From contig NZ_OY764902.1 in NCBI RefSeq assembly GCF_963668665.1, positions 966,001-1,030,000 of the forward strand: 64,000 bases of DNA, read 5' to 3'. Below the pieces are notes generated by a model, which was given only the letters and a program-made list of their open reading frames with translations, was not told the DNA's origin and ran no database searches. How positions within the stretch are numbered: position 1 is the stretch's first letter; every line of letters begins with the position of its first letter. A program made the position numbers and the translations under genes. Shown one piece after another: positions 54,996 to 63,284 of the stretch. The stretch comes from an uncultured Anaeromusa sp. Lineage in GTDB: Bacteria; Bacillota; Negativicutes; Anaeromusales; Anaeromusaceae.

Positions 54996-55029
54996 AAAAA
55001 AAGACCTGCGGTTAGGTTCCGCAGGTCTT
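54996..55029 (-). terminator. Intrinsic terminator after rpmA
   Basis: Stem AAGACCTGCGG..CCGCAGGTCTT with a 7-nt loop and T7 on the minus strand, 14 bp past the rpmA stop. It closes rplU-prp-rpmA. Confidence 0.93.
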
Positions 55030-55043
55030 TGGTGTGTATTCGC

Positions 55044-55337
55044 TTAGATTGCAGCTTCTTCCGCGGGGTAGACGCTGATCTGACGCTTATAGCGGCCTTT
55101 GCGTTCAAAAGAAACGCGGCCAGGCGTCAGGGCGAACAGCGTATCATCCTTACCAATGCCTACATTGGCTCCAGGATGAAAATGCGTTCCACGCTGACGA
55201 ACAAGAATGCTGCCTGCGGTTACCACTTCACCGGCTTGACGTTTAACGCCAAGGCGTTTAGCTTCGCTATCACGGCCGTTACGAGTGCTGCCGACGCCTT
55301 TTTTATGGGCGAATAGCTGAAGATCAAATTGGAACAT
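55044..55337 (-). CDS. rpmA: Ribosomal protein L27 with a Prp-cleavable leader
   Basis: L27 (97 aa), whose N-terminus reaches the peptidyl-transferase centre. The gene adds nine residues, MFQFDLQLF, before [20 protein letters not shown]; this is the Bacillota-type extension that the protease Prp cuts between Phe9 and Ala10 (established for Staphylococcus aureus). The prp gene is immediately upstream, so substrate and protease are co-expressed. Confidence 0.97.
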   Translation of the reverse strand: MFQFDLQLFAHKKGVGSTRNGRDSEAKRLGVKRQAGEVVTAGSILVRQRGTHFHPGANVGIGKDDTLFALTPGRVSFERKGRYKRQISVYPAEEAAI

Positions 55338-55343
55338 GCCATT

Positions 55344-55664
55344 TCACCTCCTGTTTTCCCGGATCTTAAGATACCGGGGATACAATCGTTCGATTTCCCT
55401 CAGTCCCAGAAGCATGGTCTCTAAAATCGCACTGCTCTGCGTTGTTGGCGCCTCTTTCAGCGTAGCTTCCAAAAGCCCCTCTTCGACAGACAGTTGCAGT
55501 TCCATGCGCAAATGCCGCTCTAAGCCGAGCACTGCCGCTTGCGCTAAGGCAGATACGCCAGCGCAGACAATGTCTTGTCCGTGCGGAGCCGCTTTGGCAT
55601 GACCTTTTAGAGAAAAAGCCCACAAAAAGCCTGAGGAATTTCGCTGTAAACAAATATCAATCAT
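55344..55664 (-). CDS. prp: Ribosomal-processing cysteine protease Prp
   Basis: Prp (106 aa) removes the N-terminal leader of L27. The catalytic pair is visible: His22 in SLKGHAKAA and Cys34 in DIVCAGVSALAQ, the same numbering as in S. aureus Prp. It lies between rplU and rpmA, 6 bp from each, the conserved position of ysxB. Confidence 0.95.
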   Translation of the reverse strand: MIDICLQRNSSGFLWAFSLKGHAKAAPHGQDIVCAGVSALAQAAVLGLERHLRMELQLSVEEGLLEATLKEAPTTQSSAILETMLLGLREIERLYPRYLKIRENRR

Positions 55665-55670
55665 TCCGAC

Positions 55671-55982
55671 TTAGGCCTCAATCTTTTCAATCACGACCTG
55701 AGTGAACGGTTGACGATGGCCCTGGCGGCGACGGTAGTTGGATTTAGCTTTGTACTTGAAGACCAAAATCTTCTTGCCTTTACCATGCTCCACTACTTTA
55801 GCAACCACTTTCGCACCGGCTACAACCGGAGCGCCCACCAAAACTTCGCCGTCCTTCACGACAGTCAGAACGCGTTCGAACGCAACTTCCTGTCCTTCTT
55901 CTACGGCCAGCTTCTCAACGACAATTTTGTCGCCTTCCTGCACACGGTATTGTTTACCGCCAGTTTCAATGATAGCGTACAT
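55671..55982 (-). CDS. rplU: Ribosomal protein L21
   Basis: L21 (103 aa), a 23S rRNA-binding protein. It begins [18 protein letters not shown] and ends with a basic [17 protein letters not shown] stretch. The ATG at 55980-55982 follows GAGGAGGTG; the longer reading to 56078 crosses the leader. First gene of rplU-prp-rpmA, with a leader of about 95 nt that may correspond to the L21 leader RNA of Bacillota. Confidence 0.97.
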   Translation of the reverse strand: MYAIIETGGKQYRVQEGDKIVVEKLAVEEGQEVAFERVLTVVKDGEVLVGAPVVAGAKVVAKVVEHGKGKKILVFKYKAKSNYRRRQGHRQPFTQVVIEKIEA

Positions 55983-56078
55983 AAAAATGCACCTCCTCTG
56001 CTTTGAGCTCGCCGAATACGGTATCGCCATCGCGAATTTTCCACCTCTCCGAGCGGCGGCACAGGAAATCCTATGCAT
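55983..56078 (-). promoter_or_regulatory. Candidate L21 leader RNA ahead of rplU
   Basis: Transcribed, untranslated leader with GCTCG (near 56050) able to pair with CGAGC just before the ribosome site. Many Bacillota carry a structured leader here to which L21 is thought to bind. I can see the position and pairing but not the full consensus. Confidence 0.45.
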
Positions 56079-56084
56079 TTTTAA

Positions 56085-56113
56085 ATATTAGCATAGGCCT
56101 TATTTCTTGTCAA
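56085..56113 (-). promoter_or_regulatory. Promoter of rplU-prp-rpmA
   Basis: TTGACA (56108-56113), 17 bp, TAATAT (56085-56090) on the minus strand. A dyad, CCTATGC-N14-GCATAGG (56070-56097), encloses the -10 box and could be an operator. Confidence 0.85.
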
Positions 56114-56145
56114 TGAAATTCCTCGTTATCTCCGCTTGCCTTCTT

Positions 56146-56631
56146 TCATTTGCCTCTTTGCGGCCGCTGATAGGTTCCGCTGCGACCGCCGCGTTTTTCC
56201 ACCAAGCAGATTTGCGAGATTTCCATCTCTTTGTCTACAGCCTTGCACATGTCATAAATGGTTAGCGCCGCAACAGAGACAGCCGTCAGCGCTTCCATTT
56301 CCACGCCGGTCTTGCCGTGATTTTGCACGGTTGCCGCAATTTCTACCGCCCCTGCCTCGTCATCCAAATAAAAAAGCAAATCCACACCCGTTAACTGCAA
56401 GGGATGACACATAGGGATCAGTTCCCAAGTCTTCTTAGCAGCCATAATGCCAGCAACCTGGGCCACAGCTAGCACGTCCCCTTTGCCTAAACGTCCTTCC
56501 CGTATTTTTTGAAGCGTCTCCGCCGCCATATTCACCTTGCCTGTGGCCACCGCCAAGCGTTCTGTATCCGCCTTGTCGCCGACATGCACCATTTTGGCTT
56601 TGCCAGTTTCATTAAAATGCGTTAATTCCAT
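56146..56631 (-). CDS. moaC: Cyclic pyranopterin monophosphate synthase
   Basis: MoaC (161 aa) forms cyclic pyranopterin monophosphate in molybdenum-cofactor synthesis. It has [52 protein letters not shown] and [16 protein letters not shown], with the conserved Lys and His residues. AGGAGGG precedes the ATG. No other mo genes are here, so the rest of the pathway must be elsewhere. Confidence 0.97.
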   Translation of the reverse strand: MELTHFNETGKAKMVHVGDKADTERLAVATGKVNMAAETLQKIREGRLGKGDVLAVAQVAGIMAAKKTWELIPMCHPLQLTGVDLLFYLDDEAGAVEIAATVQNHGKTGVEMEALTAVSVAALTIYDMCKAVDKEMEISQICLVEKRGGRSGTYQRPQRGK

Positions 56632-56663
56632 TGCCTACGCCCTCCTTTCTCTACAACCCGCCT

Positions 56664-57422
56664 TCATCCCATACGCCGCGCCCCCAAGTACCGCTTTTTC
56701 CAATAGGGCTCGTTCAACGAGCTAATCATGACGCCCCTGCTTGAGGAAGCATGAACAAAACGCTCCTGCCCCAAATAAATTCCTTCATGGGAAGCGCCTT
56801 TTTCGTAGGTTGTAAAAAAGACCACATCTCCCGGCTGCAATCTCTTTTTGTCAATAATCCGGCCAACCGTATACTGTATGTCTGCCGTGCGAGGCAGCTT
56901 GACGCCGTGTTTTTGAAACACATACATCACAAAGCCGGAGCAATCAAACCCCTGCGGCGTAGCCCCTCCAAAACGGTAAGGCACGCCCAAGTATTGCTGG
57001 GCGGTTTCCTGCACCGAGCTTCCAGGACGCCTTTCTTTGAACTGCGGCAGCGGCGGCGAAGAAGCAGCCCCCTTTTTTGTGACAATTGCAGCTTTGCGTT
57101 CCGAAGCCGAAGCCGGCTGGCTCGCTGTCGCTGCAGGCAACCGTGCTTGGCCCATCAGCTTTTGATAAGTCGCTTCATCCAATACACCATTCGCTGGCAA
57201 GCCCTGCTGCTGTTGGAACGCCCGCACAGCCGACGCCGTCAAGGGATGAAACACGCCGTCTTGTTTGCCCACGGCATAACCGAGCGAGCGCAGACGCTGC
57301 TGCACCGCCAAAATTTCCTGACCGGAGTCTCCTTCCCGATATACCGCCGCTAAAGCAGTTCCCCAGGGCAGGCTTAACCAGGCCCCAATAAGCAAGGCCC
57401 CAAGCAGCACCGTTCTCTTCAT
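56664..57422 (-). CDS. Secreted NlpC/P60 peptidoglycan hydrolase with a PG-binding domain
   Basis: Cell-wall endopeptidase (252 aa). A signal peptide (LLIGAWLSLPWGTALA) is followed by a PG_binding_1 domain (residues 30-90, GQEILAVQQRLRSLGYAV), a linker, and an NlpC/P60 domain with Cys161 in GFDCSGFVMYVF, His212 in ASHEGIYLG and His224 in FVHASSSRG. It should cut stem peptides. The gene overlaps korB by 4 nt (ATGA), which is odd for a wall enzyme and may simply reflect gene packing. Confidence 0.92.
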   Translation of the reverse strand: MKRTVLLGALLIGAWLSLPWGTALAAVYREGDSGQEILAVQQRLRSLGYAVGKQDGVFHPLTASAVRAFQQQQGLPANGVLDEATYQKLMGQARLPAATASQPASASERKAAIVTKKGAASSPPLPQFKERRPGSSVQETAQQYLGVPYRFGGATPQGFDCSGFVMYVFQKHGVKLPRTADIQYTVGRIIDKKRLQPGDVVFFTTYEKGASHEGIYLGQERFVHASSSRGVMISSLNEPYWKKRYLGARRMG

Positions 57423-58276
57423 ACAAACTCCTGCATCAATGGTGTAATATCCACTTGCTGCAAATCGGCTTCCACCAGCGGTCCCGCCTGCAGCTGCGGT
57501 AAAGCGCCGTCAAAGGTCGGTCTGCTTTCCTTATAAAATAAGCCTATAGGGATAATATCTCCCCACAATGCCGCCAACGCCAGCGCCTTTTCTTGATTTT
57601 CAGGATCATATTCGTCCATTTCTTTTAAATCGCGCACTCTCTGCTTATACCAAGCATACGTATTGACTGCATTAAAGGATACGCAAGGCTGTAAAATCTC
57701 CACAACCGCAAAGCCCCGATGCGCCACGGCGGCCGCCATCATTTCCGTCATATGCGGCACATTAGCTGTAAAGGTTCTAGCCACAAAGGTTGCGCCCATG
57801 CTCAAGGCTGTGTGAGCAATATTAACCGGTTTTTCTACATTCCCCAGAGGAGGCGGCGTAAACTTGGTCACCGTGCCCAAATCCGTCGTCGGCGAAGCCT
57901 GCCCCTTGGTCAAGCCATAAATCTGGTTGTTATGGACAAAATAGCTTATGTCCAAATTACGGCGGGCCGTATGCACAAAATGCCCCATGCCTAAGCCCAT
58001 GCCGTCTCCATCGCCGCCTTCGGCGATGACTGTCAAATGATGATTAGCCAGCTTAACCCCGGTGGCGACAGGCAACGAACGCCCGTGCAAAGATTCTACC
58101 CTATAGCCGTTCACATACTGCGCAATTTTACTGGAGCAGCCGATGCCTGTCACTAAGACCGTATCGTTGGCAGACAATGTCGCCAGCACGTTTTTCAAGG
58201 CGTGGAAAATCCCGAAGTTCCCGCAGCCCATGCACCAGGTAGAAGTATGAGTTCCTTGCATTTCGCGATCACTCAT
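57419..58276 (-). CDS. korB: 2-oxoacid:ferredoxin oxidoreductase, beta subunit
   Basis: Beta subunit (285 aa) holding thiamine diphosphate. Motifs: WCMGCGNFGIFHAL with cysteines of the 4Fe-4S site, GIGCSSKIAQYVNGY, and the TPP-Mg motif GGDGDGMGLGMGHFVHTARRN. With KorA it splits a 2-oxoacid to acyl-CoA and CO2 and reduces ferredoxin. The substrate (2-oxoglutarate, pyruvate or branched oxoacid) cannot be told. Shares one base with korA. Confidence 0.94.
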   Translation of the reverse strand: MSDREMQGTHTSTWCMGCGNFGIFHALKNVLATLSANDTVLVTGIGCSSKIAQYVNGYRVESLHGRSLPVATGVKLANHHLTVIAEGGDGDGMGLGMGHFVHTARRNLDISYFVHNNQIYGLTKGQASPTTDLGTVTKFTPPPLGNVEKPVNIAHTALSMGATFVARTFTANVPHMTEMMAAAVAHRGFAVVEILQPCVSFNAVNTYAWYKQRVRDLKEMDEYDPENQEKALALAALWGDIIPIGLFYKESRPTFDGALPQLQAGPLVEADLQQVDITPLMQEFV

Positions 58277-60033
58277 TACCCAAGCACCTCCTTTATACGA
58301 GCCAAGATCTGGCTCGGCGTAAAAGCGCGCGAATCATACTTCAAATAGCTTTCATCAACGGCATACCCTAAATGTCCGCGCAACAAAAAGCCTAACTGAG
58401 CTGTTTTATTCCCTTCAATAAGCAGTGATTTTTTCACGCGCGGCAAGGTCTTCAACAACGCCTGCACCGGAAACGGCGCCACATACAGAACCTGCAGCAC
58501 ATTTACGGTTAAGCCTTCTTGTTTTGCCAGTTCCATAGCCTCTAAAGCCGCGCCTTTAGTAGAGCCCCATACAAACAAAGTCAGTTCCGCCTCGTCTGGA
58601 CCGTATTGTTTCAAGCCGTCTGCAGCCGCTTCCATAGCCGGCAATTTTTCATACCAGCGATCCAAGCCAGCAACAGCCGTTTCCGGTTCTCTTGCTGCGT
58701 ATTCCTTGTCGCCGGAGCTGTAAAATCCGTCATCACTATGGGTATAGCTAGTTGCGATATAGGCCCCTCCCTTTTGTCCCGGCACCGCCCGGGGAGGCGC
58801 TTCGCTTCCCGCCGCCTCGCTATACCGCAGATACGGTTGCTGCGCCGCCAGCCATTCTTCACTAGCCCGCCCCGCTTCTACTTGCGGTTCAAGAGGCGTC
58901 GTAAAAAACGGTCTGCTCACCGAGGAATCCGCTAAATACTTATCCGTTAAAATCAACCCCGGCACCTGAAAACGCTCAGTTAAATCAAAAAGGCGAGCAG
59001 TTTCATAAAAACATTCATCTACATCGCCGGGAGCTAAGACAAATCGAGGAAACTCGCCCTGGGAGGCAAAGGTAGTGAACAGCAAGTCCGCCTGAGCCGT
59101 TCTTGTCGGCATGCCGGTGCTAGGTCCCCCTCTTTGCGCGTTCACCAGCACGATGGGCAGCTCCGCCTGCGCGGCAAACCCCAAAGCCTCTACCATCAAC
59201 GCAAAGCCGCCGCCGCTTGTAGAAGCCAAGGAACGCACACCTGCATAGGAAGCGCCGATCAGCATGTTTACCGCTGCAATTTCATCTTCCGCTTGCTTAA
59301 ACACAACTCCGTAGCGAGCTCCCTGATCAGCCATATATACCAACACGCTCGAGCCTGGCGTCATGGGATAACCGGCGCAAAAACGACAGCCTCCTTGAAT
59401 GGCGCCCATAGCCAGTGCATCATTGCCGTTAAGCAGCATCTTTGGTTCCTGTGACGCAGCCATGGGCAGCCCAAACAAACCGGACGCAGGACAGCACTTG
59501 GCGGCAGCTTCCTTAAACGCCGCCTCAAAAATAGCCTTGTTTTGCTCTCGGACACTTTCTTTTTTAAATTCGTCGTTCATAACCTGCAAAATAGCAGCTC
59601 GCGGAAAACCGCTCAGCGCGCAAAACGCCCCCAAAAGTGCGCTGTTTCCCATTACCTTTGCCGCATCTCCCGGCAATTTCTGCAAAAGAGGCAAGCCAAT
59701 CCAAGTCCCGGGAGCATCTCCTTGAACCTCCGGCGTCTTCACCGCTTCGCAGTCATATAAAACAATCCCGTCCGTGCGCACTTTAGAGTAATTTTGATCA
59801 AAAGCCTGTTGGGATAATGCACCCAAAAACTGAAAGCTTTCCTCATGCGCAGCCAAAGGCTCTGCGCCCAAGCGAGCCATGCAGGTGTTCAAACCGCCTT
59901 TTATTAAGGAAGGATACTCGTTAACCACCATGGACCATAAAGAGTTTCGAGAAGCCGCTCTTGCCACCATCATTCCGGCGCTCATGACGCCATACCCGGC
60001 TTCCCCTCCAAACATCACCGAATACGTGTTCAT
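58276..60033 (-). CDS. korA: 2-oxoacid:ferredoxin oxidoreductase, fused gamma-alpha subunit
   Basis: Fused subunit (585 aa). Residues 1-190 are the gamma domain (MFGGEAGYGVMSAGMMVARAA, NEYPSLIKGG). From about residue 200 the alpha part binds the diphosphate and substrate (AGYPMTPGSSVLVYM, EDEIAAVNMLIGASYAGVRS, STSGGGFALMVE, RGGPSTGMPT), ending with ESYLKYDSRAFTPSQI. No ferredoxin domain, so an outside ferredoxin is the acceptor. A weak CTGACA-17-CATAAA promoter lies at 60051-60079. Confidence 0.94.
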   Translation of the reverse strand: MNTYSVMFGGEAGYGVMSAGMMVARAASRNSLWSMVVNEYPSLIKGGLNTCMARLGAEPLAAHEESFQFLGALSQQAFDQNYSKVRTDGIVLYDCEAVKTPEVQGDAPGTWIGLPLLQKLPGDAAKVMGNSALLGAFCALSGFPRAAILQVMNDEFKKESVREQNKAIFEAAFKEAAAKCCPASGLFGLPMAASQEPKMLLNGNDALAMGAIQGGCRFCAGYPMTPGSSVLVYMADQGARYGVVFKQAEDEIAAVNMLIGASYAGVRSLASTSGGGFALMVEALGFAAQAELPIVLVNAQRGGPSTGMPTRTAQADLLFTTFASQGEFPRFVLAPGDVDECFYETARLFDLTERFQVPGLILTDKYLADSSVSRPFFTTPLEPQVEAGRASEEWLAAQQPYLRYSEAAGSEAPPRAVPGQKGGAYIATSYTHSDDGFYSSGDKEYAAREPETAVAGLDRWYEKLPAMEAAADGLKQYGPDEAELTLFVWGSTKGAALEAMELAKQEGLTVNVLQVLYVAPFPVQALLKTLPRVKKSLLIEGNKTAQLGFLLRGHLGYAVDESYLKYDSRAFTPSQILARIKEVLG

Positions 60034-60050
60034 AAAATTCTTTCGCCCCC

Positions 60051-60079
60051 TTTATGCTCTTCCGTTTCCAGGTTGTCAG
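60051..60079 (-). promoter_or_regulatory. Possible promoter of korA-korB
   Basis: CTGACA (60074-60079), 17 bp, CATAAA (60051-60056) on the minus strand. The distance to the korA start is short (18 bp from the -10). Confidence 0.45.
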
Positions 60080-60167
60080 TTTTTTCTGTTGTTACGGTTC
60101 GTCATTCACTTCATGAATTCCTTTTAAATGGAAAGAACTCTTGTAGAGAAAGCCTAACTCCGTTACA

Positions 60168-60196
60168 TTGCTCCCGAGTATTTCTTAGAGTATACT
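60168..60196 (+). promoter_or_regulatory. Promoter of the metal-dependent hydrolase gene
   Basis: TTGCTC (60168-60173), 17 bp, TATACT (60191-60196), 34 bp before the start codon. Confidence 0.75.
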
Positions 60197-60229
60197 AATT
60201 AGCAAAGAAACCAAAGGGAGGTTTTGCAC

Positions 60230-60898
60230 GTGAGCCAGTTACGCTACTATGGTCATGCCTGTTTTAGCTGGGAAAATCAAGGAACCGTTCTTTTGTTCGA
60301 TCCGTTTTTAAAAGACAACCCCTTCCAAATAGCCCAGCCGGAAGACATGGACTGTCACTACATCCTTGTTTCACACGGTCACTTCGATCATCTAGGCGAC
60401 GCTGTCGCTATCGCCAAACGCACCGGCGCTACAATCATCAGTACTGCTGAGATTGCTAATTTATGCGCAGGTCAGGAATGCAAAACCCATGCTATGCATC
60501 TTGGGGGCACTTTTGATTTTCCTTTCGGCTCCGTTCGGGTCACCCCTGCTTTTCATGGCGCTGGTGTTCCTGGCGGTCACGCTTGCGGCTTTATTGTCCG
60601 TCAAGGAGAACAGCGGGTTTATTTTGCCGGTGATACGGCCCTTTTCGGCGACATGACCCTCTTAGGGCGCCTGGAAAGTATCGACTGCGCGCTATTACCT
60701 ATCGGCGGCAACTTTACGATGGGCCCCAAAGACGCCGCCGAAGCCGTTGCCATGCTCAAGCCGGCTATGGTCGTTCCCATGCACTACAGCACTTGGCCTG
60801 TCATCGAACAAGACCCAGGCCAGTTCAAGCAGGACGTAGAATCTCGTTTATCTACGCCGGTCCGCATCCTCAAACCCGGCGAAACTCTTACTTTATAA
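60230..60898 (+). CDS. UPF0173 metal-dependent hydrolase
   Basis: Metallo-beta-lactamase-fold protein (222 aa) of the UPF0173/YtkL family. It has YYGHACFSWEN, the metal motif SHGHFDHLGDA, RVYFAGDTALFGDM and VVPMHYSTWP. The family's substrate is unknown; it resembles UlaG and RNase Z-like folds. The start is GTG at 60230-60232, eight bases after GGGAGG. It is a single-gene unit, divergent from korA. Confidence 0.92.
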   Translation: MSQLRYYGHACFSWENQGTVLLFDPFLKDNPFQIAQPEDMDCHYILVSHGHFDHLGDAVAIAKRTGATIISTAEIANLCAGQECKTHAMHLGGTFDFPFGSVRVTPAFHGAGVPGGHACGFIVRQGEQRVYFAGDTALFGDMTLLGRLESIDCALLPIGGNFTMGPKDAAEAVAMLKPAMVVPMHYSTWPVIEQDPGQFKQDVESRLSTPVRILKPGETLTL

Positions 60899-60996
60899 GA
60901 AAAACTCTTAACGCAGTCTTTTGACGGAAACCACGGAAATTGAACAGGAGAATCGGAGAACCGGAGGGCACGAATGAGGCTACGGTGGCAATGAAT

Positions 60997-61046
60997 ATAT
61001 AAGAAAAAGGCTGCTTCGACATAGATCGAAACAGCCTTTTTCTTAT
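60997..61046. terminator. Bidirectional terminator between the hydrolase and L,D-transpeptidase genes
   Basis: TATAAGAAAAAGGCTG-c-TTCG..CGAA-a-CAGCCTTTTTCTTATA, long near-perfect stem with A/T runs. It contains the stop codon of the minus-strand gene. The 100 bp before it hold no gene. Confidence 0.92.
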
Positions 61047-61714
61047 AAGCCCATTCGCAAAGCTTGCTTGCGCACAGCCACCTTCCCGCTCCAAACCGTT
61101 TCCTGCGCTGCCGCAAATTCCGGTTTGCGCAACAAGACATATTCGCCGGCATAGGGCTGGTACAACGCCAAAAAAGCCCTCCAGGTAGAACTACGTTTTT
61201 CATAAATATCCGGGAAAATGGTTAAATACAAGCCATCTGCCTTTTCCGTAAGGCTCATCGTTTCATACGTTACCAGCACCGGCGTCCCCAAGGAAATCTT
61301 CTCAAAAAGCTCTTCCACATCCCGATTGTACATGCGCACGCAACCGCCGGACACAGGATATTCAATACTCCAGTCCTTATTGGTGCCATGAATACCATAG
61401 GAACGCGAAAATTCCATCCACCTTGTCCCCAGAGGATTAGCAGGTCCCGGAGGAACCGGCGTCTTGTCCACAAAGCCGCTGCCAGGATGCCAAGTAGGAT
61501 ACTTCTCCTTATAGAAAACGCTGAATTGTCCCACCGGCGTCTGCTCGTAAGGAGTCCCTACCGCAACACTGTATTCTTTCAACAAACGCGAACCATCAAA
61601 CAAACGCAACTTATATTCCGGCACATTCAGCCGCAGCTCATAAGCAGCTTCCGCCGGTAAAGCAACACCTGCCAACATCAGCAGGAACAGGAGGAGACTC
61701 AGCCATTTTTTCAT
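61043..61714 (-). CDS. L,D-transpeptidase (YkuD), copy 1
   Basis: Exported L,D-transpeptidase (223 aa), which makes 3-3 cross-links or attaches proteins to peptidoglycan. A signal peptide (LSLLLFLLMLAGVALPAEA) is followed by the YkuD domain with YKLRLFDGSRLLKEYSVAVG, PGPANPLGTRW, His109 in GIHGTN and Cys125 in SGGCVRM. The last 85 residues form an extra domain rich in Trp and Tyr. Downstream of a second L,D-transpeptidase with which it may be co-transcribed (57-bp gap). Confidence 0.94.
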   Translation of the reverse strand: MKKWLSLLLFLLMLAGVALPAEAAYELRLNVPEYKLRLFDGSRLLKEYSVAVGTPYEQTPVGQFSVFYKEKYPTWHPGSGFVDKTPVPPGPANPLGTRWMEFSRSYGIHGTNKDWSIEYPVSGGCVRMYNRDVEELFEKISLGTPVLVTYETMSLTEKADGLYLTIFPDIYEKRSSTWRAFLALYQPYAGEYVLLRKPEFAAAQETVWSGKVAVRKQALRMGL

Positions 61715-61771
61715 GGATCTCCCTCCTTACTTTATTGTGATGCCTTTGATTATGTACGCGTCGTCAAGTTG

Positions 61772-62404
61772 TTAACGAACCACTACTACTGCCGTACCAT
61801 AACGAATATACGGGTAAATTTCTTCTAAATCACTGTCTACCATGGCGATGCAGCCTTCGGTCCAGTCTCGTCCTTCCCGCGTCGCCTCGTCACGCCCGCC
61901 ATGAATGCCGATCCAACCGCCAAGCTGCGTATCCTGGGGCGGTAAAGCCAGCTGTTCATTTGCCGTGACAATACGTTGATATTCGCCATAGCTGATAAGC
62001 TGATCACCCAAGCCGCGTTCGGCATGACCCACATCCGGATAACTAAGGCCCAACCAAGATCTGCCCAAATAGGGATGGCTGCCCAAGCGCTCTTTTTCCG
62101 TTACAAAAAAGCGTCCTTCCGGCGTCCGATTGTCGCCGCGTTCTTTTTTATCGCCATCCGGGTTCACGCCAAAGGCACAAGGATACGTTTTTAACTCCTT
62201 GCCTTCATGAAACACCGTTAAGCGATGCTTCGACTTTTCCACCAGAATTGCCGTAGCAGCCGACTCGGCAAATTCCTTGGCGTAATTACTGCGCACAGCA
62301 TCTGCTGCCGCCTCTGCCGGAGAAAAAAATCCAGTTCCTCCCAGCACGCACAATAGAAACGTTACTAAAGCACTTCCCCAATAGGCCATTTTTTTCTTAC
62401 TCAT
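61772..62404 (-). CDS. L,D-transpeptidase (YkuD), copy 2
   Basis: A second exported L,D-transpeptidase (210 aa), different in type from copy 1. N-terminal signal or anchor (ALVTFLLCVLGGTGFF), then KHRLTVFHEGKELKTYPCAFG, NRTPEGRFFV, His168 in WIGIHGG and Cys185 in WTEGCIAMVD, as in the ErfK/YafK group. I chose the ATG at 62402-62404; its only ribosome site, GGAGGG, is rather far, and an upstream TTG is possible. Confidence 0.92.
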   Translation of the reverse strand: MSKKKMAYWGSALVTFLLCVLGGTGFFSPAEAAADAVRSNYAKEFAESAATAILVEKSKHRLTVFHEGKELKTYPCAFGVNPDGDKKERGDNRTPEGRFFVTEKERLGSHPYLGRSWLGLSYPDVGHAERGLGDQLISYGEYQRIVTANEQLALPPQDTQLGGWIGIHGGRDEATREGRDWTEGCIAMVDSDLEEIYPYIRYGTAVVVVR

Positions 62405-62598
62405 TATGTCTTTCAACACCCTCCAATCACAAAACAACTACAACAGAAAGGGTATGAATGATTATATATCATTTTTTCGCGCTTCTCAAGAAAATTCCTG
62501 CTGTTATCTCCTTGCAATTTATGCTTTTTCCTTTTTACCTTACATAAGTATAAGATATTTACTCACAACAAGCAGGAATTCTTTGTTATGCGTCTAAT

Positions 62599-62643
62599 TT
62601 TATAAATTATTAAATGCGCTTCTTACTGTGCATTTATAAATTA
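62599..62643. repeat. Direct repeats and dyad ahead of the ferritin-like gene
   Basis: TTTATAAATTA occurs at 62599-62609 and 62633-62643, and AAATGC-N12-GCATTT spans 62612-62635. The gap from 62405 to 62671 is AT-rich and holds no gene. The repeats have a distant PerR-box look and lie where a repressor of an oxidative-stress gene could bind. Confidence 0.35.
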
Positions 62644-62671
62644 ACGCTGCATTACTAAAGGAGGTTTTTTC

Positions 62672-63163
62672 ATGGCTCCCCTATTAACTGATTTGGACTC
62701 GATTCGCTTCGCCATAGAATTAGAAGCACGCGGTGCTCAGTTTTATTTAGAAGCCGCAAGACGTATGGAAAACGAAGATCAACGCAATTTGGTGCTCCTT
62801 CTTTCAGGTCAGACCAATAATCACTTAGAAGGTGTCAAAAAAATCTTGGCCACCGTACAGACGCAAAAAAACGGCAGCGCACCAGAAGCGCTGGATGCTG
62901 AAACCGCGGCGATCATTCAAAAAATTGGCACTTCCCTTTCCTTCCCGGCGGAAGCCCAAGCGGCGCAAAAAGTTGCGGCATGCACTTCCGTCAGTTCCAT
63001 CTTGGAAATTGCCCTGCAAGGCGAAAAAGAGTCAGTACAGCTATACGAGCAAATTGCCACTAGCACTAAAAACGACGAGGTTCGTAAAATTTTCACGGCA
63101 CTGCAGTCCGAAGAGCAGATTCACGTGCAAAAGCTCTTGGAAATGCTGCAAGGCTGGGCCTAA
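62672..63163 (+). CDS. Ferritin-like / rubrerythrin-type protein
   Basis: Four-helix ferritin-like protein (163 aa) without a rubredoxin domain. Helix 1 has Glu18 in IELEARGAQFY; helix 3 has Glu118 in GEKESVQLY and helix 4 has Glu148 and His151 in SEEQIH. In helix 2 the ExxH motif reads TNNH (residues 48-51), so one metal-binding Glu is missing. AAAGGAGG precedes the ATG. Probable role in iron or peroxide handling, though the altered site makes diiron chemistry uncertain. A terminator lies about 75 bp downstream. Confidence 0.8.
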   Translation: MAPLLTDLDSIRFAIELEARGAQFYLEAARRMENEDQRNLVLLLSGQTNNHLEGVKKILATVQTQKNGSAPEALDAETAAIIQKIGTSLSFPAEAQAAQKVAACTSVSSILEIALQGEKESVQLYEQIATSTKNDEVRKIFTALQSEEQIHVQKLLEMLQGWA

Positions 63164-63239
63164 TAACGCAATCCAGGAAACGAACAAAAAAATTTCGCAG
63201 CTGCCGTCATCAGTTGCGACTCCACGCTTTTAAATCAAG

Positions 63240-63280
63240 AAAAAAGCCAGGGTATCCGTCAAGGATATCCCGGCTTTTTT
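63240..63280. terminator. Bidirectional terminator between the ferritin-like and acetyltransferase genes
   Basis: AAAAAAGCC-a-GGGTATCC..GGATAtCCCGGCTTTTTT with A6 and T6 on the two sides. Confidence 0.9.
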
Positions 63281-63284
63281 CACT

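Noticed and set aside
62405-62671. Small gene between the L,D-transpeptidase and the ferritin-like gene
   Set aside because: A 63-codon frame exists at 62406-62597, but it lacks a ribosome site and its composition follows the AT-rich spacer.
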